Shown here in pieces: positions 46,902 through 58,015 of a DNA stretch of 64,000 nucleotides. A program made the position numbers and the translations under genes. This DNA is from Mucilaginibacter saanensis (GTDB taxonomy: Bacteria > Bacteroidota > Bacteroidia > Sphingobacteriales > Sphingobacteriaceae): the NCBI RefSeq assembly GCF_014200575.1, contig NZ_JACHBZ010000003.1, forward strand, positions 124,001 to 188,000, given 5' to 3'. The stretch's first letter is position 1, and each line of letters begins with the position of its first letter. Below the pieces are notes generated by a model, which ran no database searches, was not told the DNA's origin, and saw nothing but the letters and a program-made list of their open reading frames with translations.

Positions 46902-49481
46902 TTAGCTTTCGACATCTTCTTTCTTGTTTTCAGGGCCTTCGTAGCTGTAATTATAGGGTGGATAAGGAACTATAAAGGTATCCTCGACCCGTGAGGATCT
47001 TTTAAAATAGGAAATCCATATCATGGACACTAATATTGAACGGCTTAAAGCAGTTAATGCACTTTCGGTAATATTACTATTGTTGGTGCTTAGTGCTAAA
47101 ACATAGTAAATTAGGGTAAATATTACAGCAAAAACAAAATAACCTGTAATTACCCGGGGTAATATATCGCGTTTATTTAACAGCAGTACCAGGCAAAAAA
47201 TAGCGTAAACCATCAATATGATATTACCCGTAGCGCCAACTATGGTTAACAGTTTAAAATTCAGACCGTGCTTATTTGTTGTATAGGAGTTCCAGGTATT
47301 CAGGTTAAAATAATCGCCCGTAAATATCTGCGCCCCTATGTTTAAAGCTGTAACTGCAAGCCCAATCGCCACTAATATAAGCCATCCCCCAATTGGTATA
47401 AATGTAGAGCCATAGCTAAAAACGATTCCTGGTGTTTCACGGCGATATATCCAAACGCCCAAAAATATCAAGGCTATAGTAAGTAAGCCGGCAAACATTA
47501 CCATATAAACATTGGTAATTAACGGGCCCTGTTGCGTATCTGGTGTATATGAAAAACTATAACTTAAACCGGTATCATTAAGTTGTTTAATATCATCCTT
47601 AAACTCAGCAAGTTTATTTACCGGAACGTAATCTTTTAGATAAGCGAACTTATATTGGAGTAACAAAGTATCGCCCGATGTAAAATAATGAGATACAAAG
47701 TGGTAATAATCCCGGTTAATGGTATTGCTGGCCTCGGTAATATTCCAGCTGGTTGGCATTATTACCCGTTGATTATATTCCAGATCATACGGATATGCTA
47801 CCGACACCGGCGTTTTTGTTTGCCCTGTGATAGATGGCAATTGCTGAGATATACTATTGGCAAAAAGATCAACGTACCACTTATTTGTCGTTGAATCCTT
47901 TCTGAAAAAATTACTGATCAAATAGGTTTCAGTAGTGGTCAGCACATTTTTTTGCAGGTCATCAACCACGGTTATGGAATCCTTAGCTTCAATTTTTGAA
48001 TATATTTTTGAATAATAATCCAGGTAGTTTTTTTCCGTTTCGGCCATACCTGCCGAGGCCAGCCTACCGCGAATATCATCAGCCTGATTTAAGGTATAAG
48101 TTGTTTTCACCGTAAATAATACCGGCGATTTTACATCCTTTATTTTATATGCGTCATCATTAATTATTTTACCAGTTTTGGATGCCGGGATAGTGGTAAG
48201 CGCGTTGTTTCCCGGTTTTAAAACAAGCCCCCTGCCATAACCCGGAAAATAAATATCGGTACCTGCACCACCCTGGTAATCAATGGTAGCATCGACCCAA
48301 ACCTGCTTACCATTTATACTGGCCGTTACCACAGCGTGATTGAAGGCATTGTAAGTGGGTATATAATCGGCTATATGTTCGCCACGATCTGCATTTACCA
48401 AAACCATTGCTGCATCTATGTCATCAGCCTTAAGCATAGATACCAGCAACAGCGATTTATCTTTACAATCACCGTAACGCTGTTTAAATACCTTTTCAGG
48501 ATTATTAGCCCGGTGCGAGTACTGCCCTATTTCGATACCCATATAGCGCACCTCGTCCTGAACAGTTCTTACTGCGGCTCTGAAGTATTTCTCTTTACTG
48601 CTCGCGGCTGCTTGCTTTAATTGCTTAATCCGGTCCCCCAGTTCTCCTTTTATATTGGTAGCGGTAGGGTTAATGCTCAGCGCCCAATTAACTACGCCGG
48701 CCCAATCATCGTACTCACTGATTTGCACATAGCCCAATTCATTGTACCATGCTGGCTGATTATCGTCATCGTGACCTGCCGGAATCTGAAAATCTTCATA
48801 TTCGTACCTTTTTAAACCGGCATTTTCTGAAACCGTGACTTTGGGTACCTTATTAAAATATTTAAAATTAAGTTTTCTTTGGGACGATGTGATGATGGCC
48901 GTATACTGATGAGCAATTGGCTGATACCATTGAAAATATATCTCATCGCAAAACTTGCCGTTAAATATGGGGTTACGTCCAGTAATGGTGTAAGCATACT
49001 CTATCCTGTCACCTTTTCTGATATCATCAAGAATACACAGGGCCGAAAAGCTACCCTGATAAACAAAATTTGACAAATCCTTTTCATCAGCCAATACCTT
49101 AAATGCAGCAGTCTTAAGCTGGTTTATTGGTTTATTATCCCGCCAGATAGTGATATCATGAAAATCCAGATGCTCAAATGCAGGATCAAAACTGACAGAT
49201 ATTTGAGAAGCATTTTGTATGCCTGCTTCTGAAACAATCTCTTTTATTACGTGGTGATAATCTGCCTGTTTCTCAACCTCTACCTGCTGCTCAATCAACG
49301 CGTAAAAAAAGCCCCTTTCAATGGTACGTAATGGTGGTTTTTGATTATAAGCCTTGCAGGTGCTAAGCCAGATTGGTTTAGCTGTGATATGAACCGATGG
49401 TGTAGCGGCTTTAACCGACTCGTTATTAAGGCGCAAAACACAAATTAACAGGATCAGAAATATTTTAAAAGGCTTCTGCAT
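46902..49481 (-). CDS. DUF3857/transglutaminase-like membrane protein
   Basis: An 859-residue protein with a signal peptide, an N-terminal DUF3857 region and a transglutaminase-like core. Cys is in RYGDCKDKSLLL, His in FNHAVVTA, Asp in QVWVDATIDY; these form the Cys-His-Asp triad. Several TM segments lie near the C terminus (from about residue 650). Members are common in Bacteroidota; the substrate is unknown and a peptidase or amidase role is possible. It is monocistronic. Confidence 0.85.
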   Translation of the reverse strand: MQKPFKIFLILLICVLRLNNESVKAATPSVHITAKPIWLSTCKAYNQKPPLRTIERGFFYALIEQQVEVEKQADYHHVIKEIVSEAGIQNASQISVSFDPAFEHLDFHDITIWRDNKPINQLKTAAFKVLADEKDLSNFVYQGSFSALCILDDIRKGDRIEYAYTITGRNPIFNGKFCDEIYFQWYQPIAHQYTAIITSSQRKLNFKYFNKVPKVTVSENAGLKRYEYEDFQIPAGHDDDNQPAWYNELGYVQISEYDDWAGVVNWALSINPTATNIKGELGDRIKQLKQAAASSKEKYFRAAVRTVQDEVRYMGIEIGQYSHRANNPEKVFKQRYGDCKDKSLLLVSMLKADDIDAAMVLVNADRGEHIADYIPTYNAFNHAVVTASINGKQVWVDATIDYQGGAGTDIYFPGYGRGLVLKPGNNALTTIPASKTGKIINDDAYKIKDVKSPVLFTVKTTYTLNQADDIRGRLASAGMAETEKNYLDYYSKIYSKIEAKDSITVVDDLQKNVLTTTETYLISNFFRKDSTTNKWYVDLFANSISQQLPSITGQTKTPVSVAYPYDLEYNQRVIMPTSWNITEASNTINRDYYHFVSHYFTSGDTLLLQYKFAYLKDYVPVNKLAEFKDDIKQLNDTGLSYSFSYTPDTQQGPLITNVYMVMFAGLLTIALIFLGVWIYRRETPGIVFSYGSTFIPIGGWLILVAIGLAVTALNIGAQIFTGDYFNLNTWNSYTTNKHGLNFKLLTIVGATGNIILMVYAIFCLVLLLNKRDILPRVITGYFVFAVIFTLIYYVLALSTNNSNITESALTALSRSILVSMIWISYFKRSSRVEDTFIVPYPPYNYSYEGPENKKEDVES

Positions 49482-49555
49482 ACAGGCAATGAAAATAAAT
49501 AAAGAACATGACTTTTCTTTATATTTATTTCAATATGTGAAACGCCATTAACAAT

Positions 49556-49587
49556 GAAAGCCGCTGCATATTATTGCAACGGCTTTC
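49556..49587 (-). terminator. hairpin after the GT117 gene
   Basis: Arms GAAAGCCGCTGCA and TGCAACGGCTTTC (one mismatch) with a 6-nt loop, 26 bp past the end of the GT117 gene. The downstream T run is weak, so the terminator call is moderate. Confidence 0.6.
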
Positions 49588-49612
49588 ATGGCTATTCTAT
49601 TTAAGATATTTG

Positions 49613-52600
49613 TTATTGCTGACCCAAAACAGGGGCAAATTTTTTCATGTAATCTTTTAACTGCGCCTCCACTTTATTATAAACATCAGCTTGTTTACTT
49701 TCTTTAGTAAAATCAGCTATTCCATTCAATAACTGCAAACTGATTTGTACATCGCGCATGTTCAAGTTATTAGCATTATCAGCAAGCAAACGATAATTAT
49801 AATCCAGTTGATCAGTAACGTAATCATCAATACCATTTACTATTTTTTTGCCTAACACCACGTCGTTCAATTGAAATGCTAATTGAGCTAAGAATAGTTT
49901 ACGACCTGCTACATCTATATACGGGGTAATATCCGGCATTTCCTGATCATATTTGTGCAACACTTTTAAGGCAAGGTCATTATGTCCCTCCTGCATAAGG
50001 TTTTGAGTAAGATCAATAAAGGTAGAAGTTATTACAGGGTAAAACATAGAAGTTGACTCATGATCAAGATAACGGGCATTTTTAAAATTACCGAATTTAA
50101 ACTTGTTCATAATGTTATCATACATTACCATGGTATTTGTTTTACTCAATTGGTCATGCCTGGTGGTATCCTTTTCAAACGGAATTAAACGATAAGTAAA
50201 TCCTTCTTTATACAAATATGGCTGCATACCAATAAGGTTATCGTTGCCAATAGTAGTAGTAAAACATATAGGCCTTTTCCAATTGTTGTGTGCCAGTATA
50301 TCAAGCATGGCCAGGTTATCCTTAGTAATGTAGTTTGAGGTAAACTTCCACTCCATAACTTTGGTAAGCTTACTTTTTTGTTCAGGTGTAACCACGCCAT
50401 TCTTCACTACTTCATCCGGATCAATGGTGATCTTAAAGTTTTTAGTCGGCAGGTAATTACCATAATCGCCACTTTGATATTGTACCTGTGTGGCCTTATC
50501 ATCTGATGAGATAAAATCAAATATTTCCTTCACCTCAACAGGGCCTGCTATTTTCTGGTCGTTATAATAAATAACATCCCTCACTCCTTCCTTATACTTG
50601 TCATAAGGCATGGTGATAGGCAGCGGTTCAGACTGATTCATTTTTCCCTGCATTTGGCGTATATACCAATCACCTGTGAAAAGGCTCAGGTTAACAATGC
50701 GCACATCTGGCCTTATGCCCTCTACTTCCTGATCATACCATAATGAGTAGGTATCATTATCGCCGTAAGTAAATAATATCGCATTCTTAGGGCACGATAT
50801 CAGGTAATTATAAGCCATGTCATGTGCAGTCCATTTGGTTGAACGATCATGATCTTTCCACTCTTTATTGGCAAGCAGTAAAGGTACAGCTAACAAGCAA
50901 ATAGCTGTTGAACCTATGGCGGCAACTTTCCCATCGATAAACTTACGGGCAGCATCGGCAATAGCAATTACGCCTAAGCCTATCCATATAGCAAACGCAT
51001 AAAACGACCCAACATAGGAATAATCTCGCTCCCGTGGTTGCACCGATGCCTGGTTAACATATAGTACAATGGCAAGCCCGGTGAAAAAGAATAATAGTAA
51101 AACTACCAATGCATCCTTTTTTTTGCGATTAACGTGATAAAAACCACCTATTAAACCCAATATTAAAGGCAGGGCGTATAATGGTGTATAAGTTGTACCG
51201 TTAATAACTGATTTTGGCAGGTGTTTATCGAAAAGACCTGTTGTCCAGTTGCCGTCAATACCTTCAGTGCTGGTTTGCCCATCTGCATCATTATAACGAC
51301 CTACAAAGTTCCATAAAAAATAGCGCCAGTACATCTGGTACATTTGCCAGCTCAGCATCCATTTCATATTATCGCCAAAGGTTGGCGCCTGGTTATCAGG
51401 AATCCGTAACCACTCCTTATAAAACTGTATATCCTGCGCCTCTGTGCTGTACATACGCGGCAATGGCGTAGTATGATCATACTCGGTTTCAATTTTACGG
51501 CCGGCATTTTCATATTGTGTTTTACCTTTACGGTAAATAATGCTGCCTTCTTTTTGGTCGGTTACTTTAGCATCGTAAAACGGCCCGCTTAACAATGGAT
51601 TTTCGCCATACTGAATACGATTTAGATAACCATAAAGCGTGAAGGCGTTGTCAGGATGCGAGTTATTCAAATCAGGATTAGCGGTAGCCCTGATAGGAAT
51701 ATAAGCAAATGAGCCATAACCCAGGTATATAAAGGCCACGCATAATAACGCCAGATTAAGAACCGGTTTCTTAGCACGGATGCTATATATAATACCGCCT
51801 GTTATAGCGGCTACAATTATTAATATAAAGAAAAACGCGCCACTACCAAAACCCATACCCAGTGAGTTTACAAAAAACAGGTCAAAGTAGGCAGCAAACT
51901 TTATAGTATAACCTCTGATACCATATTGTACCAAACCCAATATTACAATACCTGCAAGGAAAGTGAGGATGCCATTTTTAACAGTAACATTCTTACTTCT
52001 GCGAAAGAAGTAAACCATAGCAATAGCCGGAATGGTTAATAAGTTAAGCAGGTGTATTCCGATGGATAAACCCATTACGTAGGCTATAAAAACAAGCCAC
52101 TTATCAGCGCCCTTTTCATCTGCGTGTGCATCCCATTTTAAAATGGCCCAGAATACGATAGCCGTACACATTGATGACAATGCAAATACGATAGTTTCAA
52201 CAGCCGAAAACCAAAAAGTATCTGTATAAGTAAATGCCAATGCGCCAACCAAACCTGCGCCCATAATCAGTATCAGGTTTGTTTGATCTACAGCATCATC
52301 CCGTTTATTAAGCAGCATTTTTTTTGCAAGAGCCGTTATAGTCCAGAACAGGAACATAATGGTTGCCCCGCTGGCTACTGCCGAACCTAAATTGGTAAAG
52401 TAAGGCACCTTGGTATTATCACCAAATGACAGCAATGAAAACAACTTGCCAAGCATGGCAAATACGGGGTATCCTGGTTGGTGAGCTACCTGTAAACGGT
52501 AAGCACAGGAGATAAACTCGCCGCAATCCCAAAAACTTACGGATGGCTCTAAAGTTAAAATGTAGGTAACAGAAGCTATAACAAAGCAAAGCCAGCCTAA

Positions 52601-52627
52601 AAGGTTATTGATTTTTTTGTATTGCAT
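49613..52627 (-). CDS. GT117 (DUF2723) membrane glycosyltransferase
   Basis: A 1004-residue protein with an N-terminal multi-helix GT-C fold and a large C-terminal domain. The signature is in SFWDCGEFI (acidic catalytic Asp/Glu) and VAHQPGYPVF. Members resemble protein O-mannosyltransferases and are implicated in Bacteroidota protein O-glycosylation. The C-terminal region (about 600-1004) is periplasmic and contains helical repeats. It is monocistronic with a hairpin after it. Confidence 0.9.
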   Translation of the reverse strand: MQYKKINNLLGWLCFVIASVTYILTLEPSVSFWDCGEFISCAYRLQVAHQPGYPVFAMLGKLFSLLSFGDNTKVPYFTNLGSAVASGATIMFLFWTITALAKKMLLNKRDDAVDQTNLILIMGAGLVGALAFTYTDTFWFSAVETIVFALSSMCTAIVFWAILKWDAHADEKGADKWLVFIAYVMGLSIGIHLLNLLTIPAIAMVYFFRRSKNVTVKNGILTFLAGIVILGLVQYGIRGYTIKFAAYFDLFFVNSLGMGFGSGAFFFILIIVAAITGGIIYSIRAKKPVLNLALLCVAFIYLGYGSFAYIPIRATANPDLNNSHPDNAFTLYGYLNRIQYGENPLLSGPFYDAKVTDQKEGSIIYRKGKTQYENAGRKIETEYDHTTPLPRMYSTEAQDIQFYKEWLRIPDNQAPTFGDNMKWMLSWQMYQMYWRYFLWNFVGRYNDADGQTSTEGIDGNWTTGLFDKHLPKSVINGTTYTPLYALPLILGLIGGFYHVNRKKKDALVVLLLFFFTGLAIVLYVNQASVQPRERDYSYVGSFYAFAIWIGLGVIAIADAARKFIDGKVAAIGSTAICLLAVPLLLANKEWKDHDRSTKWTAHDMAYNYLISCPKNAILFTYGDNDTYSLWYDQEVEGIRPDVRIVNLSLFTGDWYIRQMQGKMNQSEPLPITMPYDKYKEGVRDVIYYNDQKIAGPVEVKEIFDFISSDDKATQVQYQSGDYGNYLPTKNFKITIDPDEVVKNGVVTPEQKSKLTKVMEWKFTSNYITKDNLAMLDILAHNNWKRPICFTTTIGNDNLIGMQPYLYKEGFTYRLIPFEKDTTRHDQLSKTNTMVMYDNIMNKFKFGNFKNARYLDHESTSMFYPVITSTFIDLTQNLMQEGHNDLALKVLHKYDQEMPDITPYIDVAGRKLFLAQLAFQLNDVVLGKKIVNGIDDYVTDQLDYNYRLLADNANNLNMRDVQISLQLLNGIADFTKESKQADVYNKVEAQLKDYMKKFAPVLGQQ

Positions 52628-52855
52628 TTAATATATTAATATGGTGTTTTATCGCGCGGGCAAATATCAGGAATTTTATAGCTTATTTAAAAAAAACAGT
52701 TTCAAGCCAACAAATTTAACATTAATTAACTTTTACAATCAGTTAACTTTTTTAATGCATTGCAAAAAAAGCAATAAATCTGACATGATAATATAATACA
52801 AATCAAATGATAATGAAATTTTTATGTTACAATAAATAATACTTATTTTGTTGCG

Positions 52856-54484
52856 ATGCAAAAACTCTACTTTTTTCGTTCCATAAAATTATTTTTGTTA
52901 GCTGTAATTATCTTGTTTTCAGCGCAGTTAAGTAAAGCACAATCTGTTTACTTACCTAACTCCTATCAGTTTTATCAAAAATTTAATGCTGATATATATA
53001 GTACAAAAACTTCTTTTCATACTTCTTTACGCCCTTTTCTGATTGACAGCCTGATCAACCATACTTATGATTCACTCATGAATGTAGGGGTAAGCAGCAA
53101 ATTTGACAAAAGCTGGATCACACGTAAAATATTTAATGAGCACCTATTTGATGTAAAAACCAAGGATTATACCTTTTATGGTGATGTTTTGGTTGACCTG
53201 CAACTCGGGCATGATTTTTCGTCGCACAAGTCAACAAACTTAAATACCCGTGGTTTCCAATTTGGCGGAACGGTAGGTACTAAGTTTTCCTTTTACACCA
53301 GTGGTTTTGAAGATCAGGGCAAATTTGCATCCTATTATAACGATGTGGTTAATGCAAACGCCTTTATCCCCGGCCAGGCCTATGCCAGACACTATAATGG
53401 CCTTGCACAAACCAGTCAGGATTGGTCTTACGTTACAGCCATTGCGTCCTACACTCCTATCAAACAACTTAATATTACCTTAGGTCAGGATAAAATGTTT
53501 GTGGGCGATGGGTACCGCTCCTTGCTATTATCAGATTATGCAGCTAACATGCCTCTTTTGCGTTTAACCGCAAACTTAGGAAACGTGCAATACATGGTAG
53601 CCTGGACATATCTTGAAGATCTAAAGGCCCCAAAGTATGACAGCTTTGGTAATAACCGCCGTAAATGGGCCCTTTTCCATTATTTAGACTGGAACGTTAA
53701 CAACAGATTGTCATTCGGTTTCTTCAACGCCCTGATTACTCCCGAAGCTGATGACCAGGGTAATAAACGCGGTTTTGACGTAAATTTCATTAACCCTCTC
53801 GTGTTCTCCAGTGCTTTGGGTTCATCAGGTTCGCCTAAAGACAATGTATTTATGGGTTTTACCGGTAAATACAAAATATTTGATAAAACGGCTATATACG
53901 CTCAGCTGATGCTTGACAAGTTTAAAGCGAGTGATTTCTTTTCAGGTAGTAACGCAGACAACACCAATGGCGTACAGTTAGGTATTCGCGGAGCCGACAT
54001 CTTTAAAGTTAATCGTCTTAATTACCTGTTTGAGTTTAACACCGTTAAGCCATACACTTATTCAAGCCAGCAGCCACTTAATGCCTATACTTTTTTTGGT
54101 GATCCACTGGCTCACCCTTTCGGAGCAAATTTCCGAGAGTTTTTAGGTATATTAAACTACTCCATCGGCAGGTTTGATTTTCAAGGGCAGGTTGACTATG
54201 GCAAATATGGACTTGATGCAACGCCGGCTGATAACAACGGTAAGCTGATTACAAAACCTACCCCGGCAACCCTTAGTCCAAACCAAGCCGTAGGGCAAGG
54301 CTTATCTACACAGCTTTATTATACTGAGGGAACGGTTTCTTTCCTGATTAACCCGAAGTATAATCTGCGTTTTGAGCTTAGCGGCCTTTACAGACAACAG
54401 AAAAATGCTTTAGGCGATTCTAAAACCACTCTGATTACCTTTGGTTTAAGAAGCTCGTTCAGAAACCTGTATCACGACTTTTAA
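52856..54484 (+). CDS. outer-membrane beta-barrel, RemB/Wzi-like
   Basis: A 542-residue protein with a signal peptide (SKAQS, ~residue 29). The rest consists of amphipathic strands ending in a Phe-terminal strand (NLYHDF). GDGYRSLLLSDYAANMPLL resembles the conserved segment of Wzi capsule-assembly and RemB gliding-motility barrels. The role in capsule attachment or gliding is inferred. It is divergent from the GT117 gene, with a 228-bp AT-rich spacer. Confidence 0.65.
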   Translation: MQKLYFFRSIKLFLLAVIILFSAQLSKAQSVYLPNSYQFYQKFNADIYSTKTSFHTSLRPFLIDSLINHTYDSLMNVGVSSKFDKSWITRKIFNEHLFDVKTKDYTFYGDVLVDLQLGHDFSSHKSTNLNTRGFQFGGTVGTKFSFYTSGFEDQGKFASYYNDVVNANAFIPGQAYARHYNGLAQTSQDWSYVTAIASYTPIKQLNITLGQDKMFVGDGYRSLLLSDYAANMPLLRLTANLGNVQYMVAWTYLEDLKAPKYDSFGNNRRKWALFHYLDWNVNNRLSFGFFNALITPEADDQGNKRGFDVNFINPLVFSSALGSSGSPKDNVFMGFTGKYKIFDKTAIYAQLMLDKFKASDFFSGSNADNTNGVQLGIRGADIFKVNRLNYLFEFNTVKPYTYSSQQPLNAYTFFGDPLAHPFGANFREFLGILNYSIGRFDFQGQVDYGKYGLDATPADNNGKLITKPTPATLSPNQAVGQGLSTQLYYTEGTVSFLINPKYNLRFELSGLYRQQKNALGDSKTTLITFGLRSSFRNLYHDF

Positions 54485-54508
54485 TTTGTTTGAATAGCGC
54501 CGAAGATA

Positions 54509-56653
54509 TTATTGAGATTTTAATGCTTTAATAATTTGCTTGATCAGCTCCACTTCAACAAAAGGCTTGGTAACAAAACCCGAGAAACCTTTCTTGGAAA
54601 AACGCTCACCATCAGACGGCTTTGAACTACCACTGATTACAATTACAGGTACTTTATTTAAAGGTGCCTGTAATTGTCTTATAGCAGCAATAAGCTCATT
54701 ACCATCCATTGTAGGCATCTGAATATCCGTTAATACAATGGTTATGGTTTCCCTGGCTAAAATCCCTAAGGCTTGTTTACCATCAGATGCCTGATAAAAC
54801 TTAATGTTCCACTTACTGGTCATCATCTTCAGGAACATTAAACTTAGTTCGTTATCGTCAACAGCCAGAATACTTATACCATTGAGTAATGATAGCGGAT
54901 CTTCTATTTTCTGTTTATCAAGTACATCATTAATGTTTTTGGCTTCCTGGTACGGAATAAAAAAGCTGAAGGTGCTTCCCTTGCTGGCAATACTTTTTAC
55001 ACTGATTTGTCCATCTTGTAGTTCAACAAGCTGCTTGCAAATATAAAGCCCTAAACCGGTACCAGTTTGTCCTTTTGCAGAGTTGGTTTGATAGTATTTT
55101 GAAAAAAGATTTGCCTGCTGCTCTAAACTTATACCAGCTCCGGTGTCAACAATATCAACTTGCAGCTGAGGCCCACCATTTATTGATGTAAGATTGGCAT
55201 TTACAGTAATACCGCCATTGTTGGTATATTTAATGGCATTGCTAAGCAAATTAACCATAACCTGTTTAAGTCTGAAGCTGTCACCTAAAACAAGAGCTTC
55301 TTTATCGCCGACAAAGTTGTAGTTCAGACTGAGTGCTTTCTTAGTTGCACTAAATTCCATGCTTTCTATTACCTCTTTTAGTACAAAATCGGCATTAAAG
55401 GGGTCTTTGTTAATTTTGAACTCGCTATTCTCCATTTTTGCAGCATCCAACGTATCATTTAAGGTACGCAGCAACATATCAGAAGAAAGGCGGATAGAAC
55501 CCAGCATATCAGCTTGCCGTGGCGACAGATTAGTTTGACTGAATATATAAAGAAAGCCCTTTATGGCTGTAAGCGGGTTACGTATTTCATGGCTCATGTG
55601 CTGCAACAGATCCATTTTTTGCTTGGCTATCGTTATCGAACGCTCATTTTCCTGCAATAACAAAGTTTCTGAAACACCAAGTCTGATCACAAATACAATA
55701 AGCAATGTGGCAAATACCAATACCAGAAAAAGTGCCGCCAAATAAAACTTATTAAGCAATGCCGTCGTTTCCTGGTAATTTTTAAAGGTCATCCCCTTAA
55801 ACTCATTGGTTATGTTATAATTGATCTCTTTTACTTCATTTATGATACCCTCCAACTCGTTCCTGATATGAATATTTAAGGAAATCAGTTGTTTTTGCGT
55901 AGTGAGCAATTTTACATTACGCTCCTGCAATTGCTTAAGTTTTTGATTATATACCTTTTTGTCCTGGTATTCCAATCTGCGTGTGGCAGAATCAACGATA
56001 TGACTGGTATGGGTATGATTAACCTCAATAATATTGGTGCCCCCTCCGTTGGTGTTTTTATTGGATATAGCATCTTTGATGCGGCCAAAAAAACCCTTTT
56101 TCTTAACTAAAGAGGTCTTTTTTATCGTGTCTGTTTTATTCTCAACAACTTTTTTCCGGGGGCTTTTATCCAGACTAATAGTGGTGACACCTTTAGTAGC
56201 TTCTGTATTAAAACCTGCATAAACTGTAAGCAATGAATCAAAATTATGCTTTAGCGAATATAATCTGGCGGATAATTGTATCTTTTTTATTTGCCAGTAT
56301 CGTACTTTTTTATGCTGCTCCGTGGTTAGGTCGAGTGTATCGGTATGTTCCTTAAGCAAGGTATCCATTTCAACAAAGGCCTCTGATAGTTTTGCTTTAT
56401 ATGCAGTACTTTTTTTATCATCGGAGCTTAACAACGACTCCTGAAAATCGTCCTCAGCCTCATTCAGCAACAATAAAATCTGTTGCGGCTTGGCTTGCCC
56501 ATACTCAACGTTATGGGCGAGGTTGGAGATGTCCTGCAATTTATGAGAGATGGAATCGCGAACAAAAAGGGCCGCTATGGCAAGGATAATAACAAATGCT
56601 AAAAAGGCAAGCAGAATTTTTCTTGATATTTTTTGGGTATATGTTGATTTCAT
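54509..56653 (-). CDS. hybrid sensor histidine kinase with receiver domain
   Basis: A 714-residue protein. Two TM segments (about 13-30 and 308-330) flank a periplasmic helical sensor region with a coiled-coil. HisKA has HMSHEIRNPLTAI; the ATPase has NLLSNAIKYTNNGG (N box), DTGAGIS (G1) and TGLGLYICKQL (G2). The C-terminal receiver has VDDNE and Asp in VLTDIQMPTMDG and Lys in GFVTKPF. The sensed signal is unknown. No response regulator is adjacent on this strand; LytTR lies 1.4 kb away past aqpZ. Confidence 0.93.
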   Translation of the reverse strand: MKSTYTQKISRKILLAFLAFVIILAIAALFVRDSISHKLQDISNLAHNVEYGQAKPQQILLLLNEAEDDFQESLLSSDDKKSTAYKAKLSEAFVEMDTLLKEHTDTLDLTTEQHKKVRYWQIKKIQLSARLYSLKHNFDSLLTVYAGFNTEATKGVTTISLDKSPRKKVVENKTDTIKKTSLVKKKGFFGRIKDAISNKNTNGGGTNIIEVNHTHTSHIVDSATRRLEYQDKKVYNQKLKQLQERNVKLLTTQKQLISLNIHIRNELEGIINEVKEINYNITNEFKGMTFKNYQETTALLNKFYLAALFLVLVFATLLIVFVIRLGVSETLLLQENERSITIAKQKMDLLQHMSHEIRNPLTAIKGFLYIFSQTNLSPRQADMLGSIRLSSDMLLRTLNDTLDAAKMENSEFKINKDPFNADFVLKEVIESMEFSATKKALSLNYNFVGDKEALVLGDSFRLKQVMVNLLSNAIKYTNNGGITVNANLTSINGGPQLQVDIVDTGAGISLEQQANLFSKYYQTNSAKGQTGTGLGLYICKQLVELQDGQISVKSIASKGSTFSFFIPYQEAKNINDVLDKQKIEDPLSLLNGISILAVDDNELSLMFLKMMTSKWNIKFYQASDGKQALGILARETITIVLTDIQMPTMDGNELIAAIRQLQAPLNKVPVIVISGSSKPSDGERFSKKGFSGFVTKPFVEVELIKQIIKALKSQ

Positions 56654-57074
56654 TAAAGCAGATAGCTAAACGGTTAATGATGTTAATCATCATCAGAATA
56701 ACAAGGCAAAAATAACATTAATTAGAGCCAGTGTTAGTTATTTATAACTTTATATAATAGTTAGTTTAAAATATAAACCAATAAATAAAAACCATATTAT
56801 TAACGAAAGTTTCACCGACACGAGAGGGGCTGCGCGAATTAAAACAGAATGTAGTAACTGAATTATTTAAGGATATGAGATTAAGCAAACGAGGAACGAT
56901 AGTTTAATGTTGTTATATAAACAAAACCCTATCTTAAAGGTATAACAAATATTGAATGATCAAGAGATGATTGTTAAGTGAATGATTAAAGAGATATCAA
57001 ACGCAGGCATAACTACGTTAATTATATATTATAATAGCCCAATATTATATGGATATCAAATAGTAGATTATTTT
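56654..57074. other. intergenic region of about 420 bp with no recognised feature
   Basis: AT-rich DNA between the kinase and aquaporin genes. I find no ORF with coding character, no strong hairpin and no clear consensus promoter. Confidence 0.4.
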
Positions 57075-57782
57075 TTATTTGCGTTCTAAAACATAGCGCC
57101 AAACAACTGCACTAACTATGGCACCCAACACGGGTGCTATAATAAACAACCATAACTGACTAATGGCTGCGCCACCCACAAACAATGCAGGGCCAATGCT
57201 ACGGGCCGGATTTACGGATACACCGGTAACTGGAATACCAACTATATGTATAAGCACCAAACTTAAACCTATTGATAAACCTGCAAAACCACCATTTATA
57301 TTTTTGGTAGACGTTGAACCGAAAATTACAAACAGAAATATAAATGTAAAAACCAATTCAGCAACAAAACCTGATAATAAATTATAATGTGCGGGCGAGT
57401 AAGCATCATAGCCATTTTGCCCTAAACCGTTAGCGGCAATACTGTATCCATCTTTACCGGATGCAATAAGTAATAAAATGCCGGCCCCGGCAATAGCTCC
57501 TAAAATTTGAGCAATAATATAAATTACAGCCTCACTTGCTTTCATGCGGCCGGCTATAACCATACCTATTGAAATAGCCGGGTTAATATGACACCCCGAG
57601 ATATGACCTATAGCATAAGCCATAGCTACAACTGATAAACCAAAAGCAAAAGATATACCTAAAAAACCAACTCCGGTTGTTCCATTTGCACCCGCAATTA
57701 CTGCGCTGCCGCAGCCCATCAAAACCAATACAAGGGTACCAAAAAGTTCGGCTGAAAATTTCGAGAATGTGCTTGTTTCCAT
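57075..57782 (-). CDS. aqpZ: aquaporin (AqpZ-like)
   Basis: A 235-residue MIP channel with six TM helices and two half-helices carrying NPA at 67-69 (SGCHINPAI) and 191-193 (SVNPARS). The selectivity filter has His179 and Arg194 as in AqpZ; the position equal to AqpZ Thr183 is Val188. The size and filter fit a water channel rather than a glycerol facilitator. Monocistronic. Confidence 0.93.
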   Translation of the reverse strand: METSTFSKFSAELFGTLVLVLMGCGSAVIAGANGTTGVGFLGISFAFGLSVVAMAYAIGHISGCHINPAISIGMVIAGRMKASEAVIYIIAQILGAIAGAGILLLIASGKDGYSIAANGLGQNGYDAYSPAHYNLLSGFVAELVFTFIFLFVIFGSTSTKNINGGFAGLSIGLSLVLIHIVGIPVTGVSVNPARSIGPALFVGGAAISQLWLFIIAPVLGAIVSAVVWRYVLERK

Positions 57783-58015
57783 GTAAAAATAATTAAGTAA
57801 AAAGGATTAGATGAAGAATGACCAAACCATAATATTGATTTCAAATTAAGACCATTAGCCCGCTATATACTGAATTAACAAGGCGGAGTTATTTTATAAC
57901 CATACTTAAATCCGGATCAAATAAAATGAGTTTTAAACTGAATGAGGAGTAGTTTCGATAGACAGGTGTATCACATCGACAGAAAGGCCAAAATATTGGA
58001 CGGAAATCAAGTGGT